64,000 nt of DNA from an uncultured Hyphomicrobiales bacterium (GTDB lineage Bacteria > Pseudomonadota > Alphaproteobacteria > Rhizobiales > TMED25). Under the pieces are notes generated by a model. It did no database searches. It had not been told where the DNA came from and saw only the letters and a program-made list of their open reading frames with translations. The stretch lies in the NCBI GenBank assembly GCA_905181735.1, contig CAJIYR010000001.1, positions 185,733 to 249,732 of the forward strand, in the 5' to 3' direction. This document shows, in pieces, positions 27,220-35,921 of the stretch (position 1 is the stretch's first letter; the number at the start of each line of letters is the position of its first letter). A program made the position numbers and the translations under genes.

Positions 27220-28449
27220 TCAATTCTTTTTATTGTCAAAGACTAACATTATTGTAAATAAAATAAAACCCAATACAGAAAAAAACATTAACGTAGTTCC
27301 TATGCCAACTAAATCAGCAAATAAACCCATTAAAATAGCGCTAAAAGCAGCAACGCCAATAACAAGAACAACCCATAAGCTCATTACACGCCCTCTGTAA
27401 ACATCATCTAATTCCAATTGAACAACAGCCTGCAAATCAATTCCATTAATTGTCATGCTAAATCCAATCATAAATACAGCAAATAAAGCAAAGTACCAAC
27501 TGTCTATATATGGAATAGCTAAAAGATTAGAATAACCTAGCAAAATTAATGCAAGAAAACCCAAAATAGAACTAACATAAACCCTAAGAGGAACTCCTTT
27601 TTCAGGATCATTAGATCTCTGTGACGCTATATATAAGGCGGCAACAAGAGCTCCTGCTCCTGCTCCTGCTAACATTTGTCCTAACCCTTGGGCTGACTGA
27701 TTATAAATCCCACCAGCTATGGCTGGTAATATTTCAATTGCACCTCTGACGCAAAAAGAGAACAGAGCCGTTAGAATGCAAGCTTTTAAAATAACTGGTT
27801 GATTGTAAGCAAATTTCGCGCCGTCCAGGAATTCATAAAAAATATTTTTCTTTTTCTGAGTTTTACCTTCTCTTTTTCTAATATTAACCATAATTAAAGC
27901 AACGGGCATACACAGAAAAAAAAGGAAATTGATAAATATCGTTAAATTAAATCCAACGGTATCAATTAATATTCCACCTAATGCTGGACCTATTAAACGA
28001 GCACTATTAAAATTAATTCCATGAACTGCAATAGCATTTGCTATATTATCTTTTTCAACTATACGAGGCACCAAAGTCATTCTTGTAGATCTATCCGCAC
28101 TTGTAGTAATGCCAATAACAAGAGCAATCAGACATAGATTTAAAATTGCCAGTAAATTAAAATAATACAAAATCAACAGTGCAAATGCAGTAGATGCAAT
28201 AATTGACTGAGTGATTATAGCAAATTTCTTTAAATTAACCCTATCAATGATAACCCCAAAAAATGGACTAGCTATTACCGTAGGAGCAAAAATCAAAAAT
28301 GATAACAAACCAACTATCGAAGCTAATCCTGTTAATTCCCATCCTAACCAACCAATGATTACCCGATTAATCCAAATACCATTCATGGCAAAGAAATTAC
28401 CTGCTGTATATATTTGAAAATCCTTACTATTAAGAGCACGAAAACGCAT
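27220..28449 (-). CDS. MFS transporter (EntS-like, DHA3 type)
   Basis: This 409-residue inner-membrane protein has about twelve predicted hydrophobic segments. The N-terminal RALNSKDFQIYTAGNFFAMNGIW and the loop NLKKFAIITQSIIA are typical of the MFS_3/EntS-type exporter family. A repeated Gly/Ala stretch MLAGAGAGALVAALYIA (about residues 258-274) is present. It is upstream of the Gfo/Idh/MocA gene by 26 bases, so a shared transcript is likely. Direction and substrate cannot be read from the sequence. Confidence 0.8.
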   Translation of the reverse strand: MRFRALNSKDFQIYTAGNFFAMNGIWINRVIIGWLGWELTGLASIVGLLSFLIFAPTVIASPFFGVIIDRVNLKKFAIITQSIIASTAFALLILYYFNLLAILNLCLIALVIGITTSADRSTRMTLVPRIVEKDNIANAIAVHGINFNSARLIGPALGGILIDTVGFNLTIFINFLFFLCMPVALIMVNIRKREGKTQKKKNIFYEFLDGAKFAYNQPVILKACILTALFSFCVRGAIEILPAIAGGIYNQSAQGLGQMLAGAGAGALVAALYIASQRSNDPEKGVPLRVYVSSILGFLALILLGYSNLLAIPYIDSWYFALFAVFMIGFSMTINGIDLQAVVQLELDDVYRGRVMSLWVVLVIGVAAFSAILMGLFADLVGIGTTLMFFSVLGFILFTIMLVFDNKKN

Positions 28450-28665
28450 TGAGAAATCCTTGAAAATTATTTTTTAGAAAGTTAAGTTAAGAATGATTAA
28501 ATGTAGATTGTATGATAATTAGTTTTACTTATATAAGTTTGGTATATAATAATTGATAATTAATAAATAAAAAATAAAAAAATTAATTTTAATTTTTTAA
28601 TTATCTATATTATATAAAAAGATAGTGCAATATTATAAAAGAATAAAAAACAAAGGGAGATTAAA

Positions 28666-29880
28666 ATGCGTACACCACGTTTACAGAGAGACGGCCAACA
28701 ATGGATATATGACTGGATAGTGAAAGAAACCGGAAGGGTTTTTCACTGGGATGAAGATTCAAGAGAATTACCAAAATCTGTTAAGAGTCATGGTCAAATT
28801 TCAAAACATCTTGGTAAACAAGGCCAAAGATTAGAAAGAGTTGCAGCTGAAGAAGAGGCTGCTGGACATTCAATGACAGCATTTGACCTGTATTACAGAG
28901 CTTCAGCAAAATTTGCAGCTGCTCAACATCCAGTTCTGGAAACAAATGATGAAAAAATATATTTACACGGAAGATGCATAGCTAATTATGAAAAAGTAAT
29001 TGAGTTAGCTCCATATAAAATAGAAAGAGTCGAAATACCTTTTGAAGATATGCAATTACAATGCAATTTTCTTTTATGTCCAGGAAAAACCGTTGCACCA
29101 GTAGTAATATTCATTCCTGGCTGCGATATGACTAAAGAAATGTGGCCAGATCCTAGAGTTGTCGAAGCTCATGCAAGAGGAATGCATCTACTTGTTATTG
29201 ACGGACCGGGACAAGGTACAAGCAATATTAGAAATCAAAAATTAACACATGGTAATTATGAAAGAGCTGTATTATCTATAGTTGATTGGCTTGAAACACG
29301 TAAAGAAGTCGATAAAGATAAAATTGGTATTTTTGCTGTATCAATGGGATCACATTGGGGACTTGAAGTTGCTGCTTCAGGAGACCCTAGGATAAAAGCT
29401 GTAGTTGGTCCATGGGCTTCATATCTTGATAAGTATTACATTCTTGATACTTTCTCTCCACGATATAAACAATTATTTGGCTATCTTACTGGAGCAAAGA
29501 GTGAAGAAGAACTAGATAAAATTGTAACAAAAATGACAGTGGAAGGACGCGAGAAAGATATCAAGTGCCCTATTCTACTAACTGTTGGTGAATACGATTC
29601 AAGAGCTCCGACAGAATTAGTTTATGATTTTTATGATAAAGTAAAATCCCCTAAAGAACTTTGGATCTATGAAGATACTTATCATCAAGCTAAAATGTTT
29701 CAAGGTACAGGGCAAGATCGTCATGACTGCCATATGATGTGTATGGATTGGCTTGCAGATGCAATGGACGGTAAATACAAAGCCGGTCACGATAGGCAAA
29801 TGTACTTGAGAACCAATGGTGGTGGACCAAATGGAACACAGGGAGCAAATCAAGATCCTGCACATTGGTGGGAAAAATAG
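28666..29880 (+). CDS. Alpha/beta hydrolase, C-C hydrolase-like (DHPO-hydrolase / FrsA-type)
   Basis: This 404-residue protein resembles the family of 2,6-dihydroxypseudooxynicotine hydrolase, with a long N-terminal helical lid domain (about 1-115) and an alpha/beta-hydrolase core. The core shows the oxyanion region FIPGCDMTKEMW (about 149-160), IDGPGQGTSN (about 178-187), nucleophile S226 in AVSMGSH and later GEYDSRAP and YHQAKMF (acid and His). Whether it cleaves C-C bonds or esters is not established. It precedes an amidohydrolase 79 bases away, with an inverted repeat between. The upstream region is AT-rich and has no other visible feature. Confidence 0.75.
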   Translation: MRTPRLQRDGQQWIYDWIVKETGRVFHWDEDSRELPKSVKSHGQISKHLGKQGQRLERVAAEEEAAGHSMTAFDLYYRASAKFAAAQHPVLETNDEKIYLHGRCIANYEKVIELAPYKIERVEIPFEDMQLQCNFLLCPGKTVAPVVIFIPGCDMTKEMWPDPRVVEAHARGMHLLVIDGPGQGTSNIRNQKLTHGNYERAVLSIVDWLETRKEVDKDKIGIFAVSMGSHWGLEVAASGDPRIKAVVGPWASYLDKYYILDTFSPRYKQLFGYLTGAKSEEELDKIVTKMTVEGREKDIKCPILLTVGEYDSRAPTELVYDFYDKVKSPKELWIYEDTYHQAKMFQGTGQDRHDCHMMCMDWLADAMDGKYKAGHDRQMYLRTNGGGPNGTQGANQDPAHWWEK

Positions 29881-29890
29881 TTAACAACAA

Positions 29891-29931
29891 ATCATCCGGA
29901 TTATAAAATATATATTTATGATCCGGATGAT
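29891..29931 (+). terminator. Intercistronic long hairpin (17-bp stem with a U.G pair)
   Basis: ATCATCCGGAT and ATCCGGATGAT form an 11-bp perfect stem; a T.G pair and ATAAA/TTTAT extend it to 17 bp around the loop ATATATA. It lies between the hydrolase and amidohydrolase genes. There is no U-run, so it could be an mRNA-stabilising hairpin, an attenuating or processing site, or an operator for a dimeric regulator, rather than a normal terminator. Confidence 0.75.
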
Positions 29932-29959
29932 CAAAAATATGAAATAAAGGGAGCATAAA

Positions 29960-31048
29960 ATGGCAACACACGATGTAGAAATGCGTCCATATGGACCAAC
30001 TGCTGGAAGAAAGCATCTACCTAACGGGACAAAACGTCCAAAAACATTAACTTTAGACCTGCATAATCATATTAGAACACCTGAAGCTGACACTCTAATA
30101 AAGCCCCATTTACCTTCTGATTTTCATCCTTCTGTTGGTGTTGCAAGTGAATTAACGAAACAAGTTAATAAAAAACAAGGTGAAGATCGCGAAATACCTT
30201 TTACTAATATTGATGTTAGATTAGCGCAAATGGATAAAGTGCACATTGATGTCTCTGCGCTATCTTGCTCTCCTCAGCAATTTTTTTATATGGTTGATAA
30301 AAACCTAGGCGCTGAATCAAGTGAATTAATTAACAATAATATCGCAACAACAGTACTAACAAACCCAAAAAGATTAACAGGTTTAGGTACGGTACCTCTT
30401 CAAGATACAGACCTGGCAATCAAAGAGTTAGAACGTTGCGTAAATGTTTTAGGATTTAAAGGGATTCAGATTGGCGCTCGTGTAAAAGACGAAGAATTGT
30501 CCGCCGAAAGGCTTGAACCTTTTTGGAAAAAATGCGAAGAATTAGATGTGTTAATTTTTATTCATCCTTCTTCATTTTACAGTTCAAGATTCGGAGAACA
30601 TTACCTTTTAAATATTGTTGGCAACCCTCTGGATACAACTGTAGCGATGCATTATTTAATTTTTGATGGAGTTATGGCAAGATATCCAAAAATTAAGTTT
30701 TATCTTTCACATGGCGGTGCATTTACCGCAGCTTACGGAGCTAGAATGGATCACGCTTACGGAGCTAGAGTAGATTGTAGACAAAAAATACATGAACTTC
30801 CAACTACATATCTTAAAAGATTCTATTTTGATACACTCGTTTTTGCAGTTGACCAACTTGAATTTTTAATAAAAAAATATGGGGTTGATCACATTGCAAT
30901 AGGAACAGATTATCCAGCAGATATGGCTGAACACGATCCAATTGAACATGTTTATCAAGCGGAAGGTCTCTCAGAAGAAGATAGAGAGAGAATATGTGGA
31001 TTAAACGCACTTAAGCTTCTTAATCTAAAATCAGAAGATTTTAGATAA
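29960..31048 (+). CDS. Amidohydrolase (ACMSD / 2-amino-3-carboxymuconate semialdehyde decarboxylase family)
   Basis: This 362-residue TIM barrel belongs to the ACMSD-like branch of the amidohydrolases, whose members decarboxylate ring-cleavage products or hydroxybenzoates. Metal and catalytic residues seen: HNH in LDLHNHI (H35, H37), FIHPSSFY, LSHGGAF and the Asp in IGTDYPAD. It is preceded by a GGGAGC ribosome-binding site. With the molybdenum hydroxylase downstream on the other strand and the hydrolase upstream, an aromatic or N-heterocycle pathway is possible. The C-terminus is encoded by DNA that can form a 9-bp hairpin at 31024-31045. Confidence 0.82.
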   Translation: MATHDVEMRPYGPTAGRKHLPNGTKRPKTLTLDLHNHIRTPEADTLIKPHLPSDFHPSVGVASELTKQVNKKQGEDREIPFTNIDVRLAQMDKVHIDVSALSCSPQQFFYMVDKNLGAESSELINNNIATTVLTNPKRLTGLGTVPLQDTDLAIKELERCVNVLGFKGIQIGARVKDEELSAERLEPFWKKCEELDVLIFIHPSSFYSSRFGEHYLLNIVGNPLDTTVAMHYLIFDGVMARYPKIKFYLSHGGAFTAAYGARMDHAYGARVDCRQKIHELPTTYLKRFYFDTLVFAVDQLEFLIKKYGVDHIAIGTDYPADMAEHDPIEHVYQAEGLSEEDRERICGLNALKLLNLKSEDFR

Positions 31049-31057
31049 ATATATAAA

Positions 31058-31094
31058 AACCTAGAAACGATTTTTTAAACATCGTTTCTAGGTT
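31058..31094. terminator. Convergent-gene terminator hairpin
   Basis: AACCTAGAAACGAT and ATCGTTTCTAGGTT form a perfect 14-bp stem around a 9-base loop. It lies between the convergent amidohydrolase and molybdenum-hydroxylase genes. On the minus strand it is followed by TTTTATATA, a weak U-tract. A second hairpin (9-bp stem, 31024-31045) overlaps the amidohydrolase stop codon. Confidence 0.75.
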
Positions 31095-31110
31095 AATAAA
31101 TCTAAAAAAA

Positions 31111-33420
31111 CTATTTTTTTGTTATTGCAGCTAAAACTTTTGGAGGTGATAATGGTAAAGAATTAAACCTTATACCAGTTGCCTTATAAACTGCATTTGC
31201 AATAGCTGCGGTAGGTGGAATAATAGGCACTTCACCTATACCTCTTACGCCATAAGGATGATAAGGATTAGGAACCTCTACAATATCAGTGTCTATAAAC
31301 GGAACATCCGATGCCACAGGAACTCTATAATCAAGGAAACCAGTGTTTTGTAATTTTCCATCATCTCCGTAAATATACTCCTCGTTTAAAGCCCAGCCAA
31401 TACCTTGCACCGCACCACCTTGGTATTGCCCTTCGACATAGGCAGGGTGTATTGCTTTACCAGCATCTTGAATAACTGTATGTCTAAGAATTTTAACGCT
31501 ACCAGTTTCTTTGTCAACTTCAACATCTACAATCTGAGTACCAAAACCAGGACCTGCACCTTGAACGTTCTTTTCACTGTGACCAGCAATAGGACCTCCA
31601 GTTTTGGTTGCATTTTTTGCAATATCTGCCAAAGAAAGAGGGTCAAATCCTCCTACATTCGAGCTAGCGGGCCTTGCGTACCCATCTTCCCAAACAACCT
31701 CATCTAATGGGACATTCCAGGTCTTTGCTGCCCTTATTTTACATTCTTCTATCGCTTTCCTTGCAGCTAAAATAGCAACTATTCCTCCAGCAAAAGTACC
31801 TCTACTTCCAGCAGTAACAAAATTAAATCCTAGTTGTGAAGTGTCACCGGTAGTTACTCTAACTTTATCTGAATCAATTCCAAATTCCTCAGCTACCATC
31901 ATGGCCAATGATGACCTTGATCCTCCAGCTACATCAATAGTACCGATTGTTAAAGCTATGGTTCCATCATCATTAACATTTAAAGATGAAGTTGTATCAT
32001 TCCCAATATTCATCCAAAAACCTGTAGCAACCCCTCTCCCTTGATTCTTTTCTAACGGGATATTATAATTCTTATGAGCCTTTGCTCTCTTTAAAGTCTC
32101 TAAAAATCCAATTTGAGGAAACGTAACACCATAATACGTTTGAGTTCCTTCTTTTGCAGCATTCATAATTCTTAAATCAAGGGGATCTATGGATAACTTT
32201 TCTGCTAATTCATCCATAACACTTTCAACTCCAAATGCAGCTATAGGAGCTCCTGGCGCTCTATAAGCAGCTACCTTTGGTCGATTAGTCGTTACATCAT
32301 GCCCAATAACTCTTACGTTTTCAATATCATATCTAGTAAAACATGTAATTGTTGCTTGCGGTAAGGGAGAACCTGGAAACGCACCTGATTGCATATCAAT
32401 CTGTGCATCAGCTGCAACGATATTTCCGTTTTTATCGCAACCTATTTTAACTTTTACGTGCCCTGCTGGACTGGGTCCAGTCGCCCTAAAGACTTCATTT
32501 CTTGACATCACCATTTTAACTGGTCGATGTACTATTTTAGACAACATAATTGCTAAAGGTTCCAAATACACGTTATTTTTACCACCAAAACCACCGCCAA
32601 GTTCAGTTGGAATAACTTTAATTTTAGAAACCTCTATACCAAGCAATTTAGCGCATTGGGATCTTATAACAAAATGCCCTTGACTACAGGTATAAACCTC
32701 TACTTGACCGTCTTCGGTGCAAGTTGCAACTGTAGCATGTGGTTCAATATAACCTTGATGCACAGGTTTAGTGTTAAATTCTTTTTCAATAATAATATGA
32801 GCCTTAGAAAAACCATTTTCTATATCACCTTTTTCCCAAGTTAATCTTTTGGCTATATTAGAAGGTTCTTTAGGTGGAGATTCTGTTGTAGGTTCTGAAC
32901 CTAATCTTTTACGTTCTATCAGGGTATACTGCTCTTCGTGCAATAAAGTTGCTCCTGGTTTCATTGCCTCAACAACATCAATGACATGGGGAAGGATTTC
33001 AAAATCTACTTTGATGTGTTTTAATGCTTCTTTTGCAATAGATTCTGATATAGCTGCAATTGCTACAATTGGGTGACCATCATATAATGCTTTTTCACGT
33101 GCAATAACATTTCTTGTCATATCTCTAAAATTAACAACCATCTCACCTACAGGTATAAATTGCGAAGGCATATCTTCAAAATCATCACCGGTTATAGCCG
33201 CCTTTACACCTGGTATTGCTAATGCAGCAGATACATCAATAGATTTAATTATAGCATGCGGGTAAGGGCTCCTATAAACGCTACCAAAGAGTTGTCCTGG
33301 TAAATTAATATCGGCACCGTACCTTGCTCTTCCAGTTACCTTATCAACTCCATCTGGTCTGATTGGTCTCGTACCAATAATCTTTAATTTTTTTTCTTCA
33401 TAAGCTACTGTATCTGACAT
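31111..33420 (-). CDS. Molybdenum hydroxylase large subunit (xanthine dehydrogenase / nicotine-dehydrogenase type)
   Basis: This 769-residue protein binds the molybdopterin cofactor and hydroxylates a ring or aldehyde carbon. It shows the Ald_Xan_dh hammerhead (about 20-125), then GGGFGGKN (about 272-279), AYRAPGAP (about 383-390) and the GIGEVPI block with the catalytic Glu near residue 729. The AYRAPG motif differs from the AYRCSFR of genuine aerobic CO dehydrogenase, so I do not call it CoxL. Substrate may be an N-heterocycle, aldehyde or hydroxybenzoyl-CoA. It is the last gene of a medium-small-large operon; no cofactor-maturation genes (XdhC, MobA) are near. Confidence 0.88.
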   Translation of the reverse strand: MSDTVAYEEKKLKIIGTRPIRPDGVDKVTGRARYGADINLPGQLFGSVYRSPYPHAIIKSIDVSAALAIPGVKAAITGDDFEDMPSQFIPVGEMVVNFRDMTRNVIAREKALYDGHPIVAIAAISESIAKEALKHIKVDFEILPHVIDVVEAMKPGATLLHEEQYTLIERKRLGSEPTTESPPKEPSNIAKRLTWEKGDIENGFSKAHIIIEKEFNTKPVHQGYIEPHATVATCTEDGQVEVYTCSQGHFVIRSQCAKLLGIEVSKIKVIPTELGGGFGGKNNVYLEPLAIMLSKIVHRPVKMVMSRNEVFRATGPSPAGHVKVKIGCDKNGNIVAADAQIDMQSGAFPGSPLPQATITCFTRYDIENVRVIGHDVTTNRPKVAAYRAPGAPIAAFGVESVMDELAEKLSIDPLDLRIMNAAKEGTQTYYGVTFPQIGFLETLKRAKAHKNYNIPLEKNQGRGVATGFWMNIGNDTTSSLNVNDDGTIALTIGTIDVAGGSRSSLAMMVAEEFGIDSDKVRVTTGDTSQLGFNFVTAGSRGTFAGGIVAILAARKAIEECKIRAAKTWNVPLDEVVWEDGYARPASSNVGGFDPLSLADIAKNATKTGGPIAGHSEKNVQGAGPGFGTQIVDVEVDKETGSVKILRHTVIQDAGKAIHPAYVEGQYQGGAVQGIGWALNEEYIYGDDGKLQNTGFLDYRVPVASDVPFIDTDIVEVPNPYHPYGVRGIGEVPIIPPTAAIANAVYKATGIRFNSLPLSPPKVLAAITKK

Positions 33421-33424
33421 TACA

Positions 33425-33898
33425 CTATCCTCTCATTTCTTCAGCAGCATCAAGAACTGCTTCAACAATTTTGTGATACCCAGTACATCTACACAGATTA
33501 CCAGCAAGCCAATAACGCACCTCTGTTTCAGTAGGATTTGGATTTTTTTCTAGCAGAGCCCTTGCTGCAATTAAAAATCCTGGCGTGCATATACCGCATT
33601 GTAATGCAGCGTGTTCCAGGAATTTCCTTTGTAGAATATGTAAATCTTCACCGTTTGACATACCTTCTATTGTATCAATATTTTTTCCCTCGACCTCAAC
33701 AGCTAAAGTTAGACAAGAACAAACTAATCGACCATCTAACATAACAGAACAAGCGCCACAATCTCCAGTACTACAACCTTCTTTGGTTCCTGTTAATTGA
33801 AGTTGATTTCTAATAACGGAGAGAAGAGTTTCATTGGATTCGCATAAAAAATCACAATTATCTCCATTAATTTTTGCCTCTATGTGTCTTCTAGTCAT
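33425..33898 (-). CDS. Molybdenum hydroxylase [2Fe-2S] small subunit
   Basis: This 157-residue protein carries two [2Fe-2S] clusters that pass electrons from molybdopterin to FAD. The plant-type ferredoxin cluster has CSTGDCGAC and a fourth Cys in VCSCL (about 42-62). The C-terminal helical cluster has CGICTPG and CRCTGY. It is directly between the FAD subunit (zero-base gap) and the molybdopterin subunit (4-base gap), giving the usual medium-small-large order. Confidence 0.95.
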   Translation of the reverse strand: MTRRHIEAKINGDNCDFLCESNETLLSVIRNQLQLTGTKEGCSTGDCGACSVMLDGRLVCSCLTLAVEVEGKNIDTIEGMSNGEDLHILQRKFLEHAALQCGICTPGFLIAARALLEKNPNPTETEVRYWLAGNLCRCTGYHKIVEAVLDAAEEMRG

Positions 33899-34771
33899 TT
33901 ATCTTATCCTCTCTAAAGCCATTTTTAAAGCTCGTTTTGCTATTACTCCAATTACTTGAATTCTAAAATCTACTGTCCCTCTTTTATCATTAATAGGCCT
34001 TGCAGACGCTCGTACTTTTGAAATAAAATTTTCAATAATTTCATCGGTTATTTTATTCCCTACCAAAGCTGTTGCAGCATCTTCAACAACAAGAGCTTTT
34101 TCTGCTACAGCTCCAATTGATACTTTAGCCTCTTCACAAATACCAGAATCTGACATTGTTACATTAATACCAACACCAACAACGGCAATATCCATTTCTG
34201 TTCGAGGTGTAAATCTTAGATAGGCTCCACTAGAATTTGGTTTTTTTATCGGGAATTTTACAGACAAAAGGATCTCATTTGATTTAAGAGATGTTTTTCC
34301 TGGTCCTTTTATGAAGTCCTCTACCAAAACTTCTCTTCTACCATTAGGACCTGCAATAACAGCAGATGCGCCTGATGCAATCATAGCGGGAATACTATCA
34401 GCAGCAGGAGACGCATTGCATAAATTCCCCCCCATACTAGCTCGACCTTTAATCTGTATTGAACCAATTAATTTTACTCCATCAACAACACCTGGCCAAT
34501 CACTTCCAAACTCCTCGTGTTCAATAATTTCCATGCCGGTTACAGCGGCACCAACGGTATAAACCCCATCTTCTTTTTTAAACTCTTTCATCTCTTTTAT
34601 ATTTTTTATGTCTATTACCAAATCTGGATCTGCAACCTGAGACTGCATTTGCACTAATAAATCAGTTCCACCCGCAAGAAGCCTTACATTACCTGGTGAA
34701 TTTGAAATAAGAGAAATAGCATCATCTATTGATTTTGGAGATTCGTATTGCATTTTTTTAACCCTTTTCAT
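33899..34771 (-). CDS. Molybdenum hydroxylase FAD-binding medium subunit
   Basis: This 290-residue protein binds FAD and completes the electron path of the hydroxylase. FAD contacts are in LLAGGTDLLVQMQ (about 31-43) and ASMGGNLCNASPAAD (about 111-125). The C-terminal CO_deh_flav_C domain is present (about 180-285). A Met eight residues in (KRVKKMQYESPKS) is an alternative start. It is the first gene of the operon. Its partners lie at 33425-33898 and 31111-33420. Confidence 0.92.
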   Translation of the reverse strand: MKRVKKMQYESPKSIDDAISLISNSPGNVRLLAGGTDLLVQMQSQVADPDLVIDIKNIKEMKEFKKEDGVYTVGAAVTGMEIIEHEEFGSDWPGVVDGVKLIGSIQIKGRASMGGNLCNASPAADSIPAMIASGASAVIAGPNGRREVLVEDFIKGPGKTSLKSNEILLSVKFPIKKPNSSGAYLRFTPRTEMDIAVVGVGINVTMSDSGICEEAKVSIGAVAEKALVVEDAATALVGNKITDEIIENFISKVRASARPINDKRGTVDFRIQVIGVIAKRALKMALERIR

Positions 34772-34832
34772 ATCGGTAAATTCTATTATTTATTAGTATA
34801 TATGCATTATTATTAGAATTTAAATAAAATTA

Positions 34833-35798
34833 TTATTTTAAAGTCGCTAACTCTTCTTCAGCAGATAATATTGGCAGACCTTCAATTACATTTGATTTCC
34901 TTCCATTTACGCCTACAGGAATATCTCCTACAAGAGTAATTCTATATAACTGTCTATCAAAATCGGCATCGAATATATCCAATGGAGCTAAATGAGCAGT
35001 TGACCTATTATCCCAAAAAGCAATATCACCTACTTCCCATCTATATCTAACTGTAAATTCTGGACGTACAGAATGCTCAAGTAAAAATTCTAAAAGATTT
35101 TGGCTTTCTCTCGGATGCAAACCACTAATTCTATCAACGAACTGAGGGCTTATATATAGTACCTTCTTCTTGCTTTCAGGATGAATGGTTACTAAAGGGT
35201 GCTCTGTTATTAAAATACGGTCTTTAACATTAGCCGCATATTCGTCACTTGTCTTGCCATTACCAACTCCATTAAAAGATGTTCTGAATTGATGTACCGC
35301 ATTTAAATCTTTGATCATTTCCTTCATTTTATCAGACAAAGCTTCATAAGCTGCATTTAAATTTGTCCATTGGGTATCACCACCAAAAGGCGGGATTATA
35401 GTTCCTCTTAAAATAGATCCTGACGGAGGATTTATAGCTGGAGTGAGATCTGTATGCCAAAATGACCAAGATCGCTGCATTGGCTTATTTTGATACGTTG
35501 TATTCCCTTTTCTTAATTTTGCTACCGAATATATTTCTGGATATTCATCGTCATGACCAAAAACTGGATGACCGATAGTTGGTGCACCGAATTTTTTTGC
35601 AAAAGATATGTGCTCAGAATGCGAAAGATTTTGGTTTTTAAAAAATACAACTTTCCAATCAACCCATGCTTTTCTAATTTCTTTAACTACCTCTTCTCCA
35701 AGAGGACCTTTAAGATCAATACCTGAAATTACAGCACCGATATGGAGAGATAGTGGACTAACTGTTATATGTTTATATTCATAACTGTAATCAGACAT
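34833..35798 (-). CDS. TauD/TfdA-family Fe(II)/2-oxoglutarate dioxygenase, copy 1
   Basis: The enzyme uses 2-oxoglutarate and Fe(II) to hydroxylate a small substrate, which often leads to loss of sulfite or to ether cleavage. The start at 35798 gives MSDYSYEYKHITV and is preceded by GAGGGAG; a start 13 codons upstream is possible. Iron ligands are H115 and D117 in FWHTD and the late His in TAHLAPL; an Arg in QLYRITLVGD binds 2-oxoglutarate. Length 321 residues. It is divergent from the flavin monooxygenase 35922-37103. A second TauD is at 39460-40326. Confidence 0.87.
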   Translation of the reverse strand: MSDYSYEYKHITVSPLSLHIGAVISGIDLKGPLGEEVVKEIRKAWVDWKVVFFKNQNLSHSEHISFAKKFGAPTIGHPVFGHDDEYPEIYSVAKLRKGNTTYQNKPMQRSWSFWHTDLTPAINPPSGSILRGTIIPPFGGDTQWTNLNAAYEALSDKMKEMIKDLNAVHQFRTSFNGVGNGKTSDEYAANVKDRILITEHPLVTIHPESKKKVLYISPQFVDRISGLHPRESQNLLEFLLEHSVRPEFTVRYRWEVGDIAFWDNRSTAHLAPLDIFDADFDRQLYRITLVGDIPVGVNGRKSNVIEGLPILSAEEELATLK

Positions 35799-35921
35799 AA
35801 TATGCAAAGCTCCCTCGTTTAAATTTATTATATACATTCATTAATATGTTACACTATATTATATAATATTATATAATATTAAAACCAAATTTTTTATTGA
35901 AATTAATTGAGTATACATCCC

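Noticed and set aside
31111..34771. Assignment of the molybdenum hydroxylase as CO dehydrogenase (CoxMSL)
   Set aside because: Gene order fits, but the active-site loop reads AYRAPG instead of AYRCSFR, so CO oxidation is not supported.
35855..35885. A repeated TATATAATAT stretch between the divergent TauD and monooxygenase genes
   Set aside because: It is simple AT-rich sequence; it may contain promoter boxes, but no unique operator can be argued.
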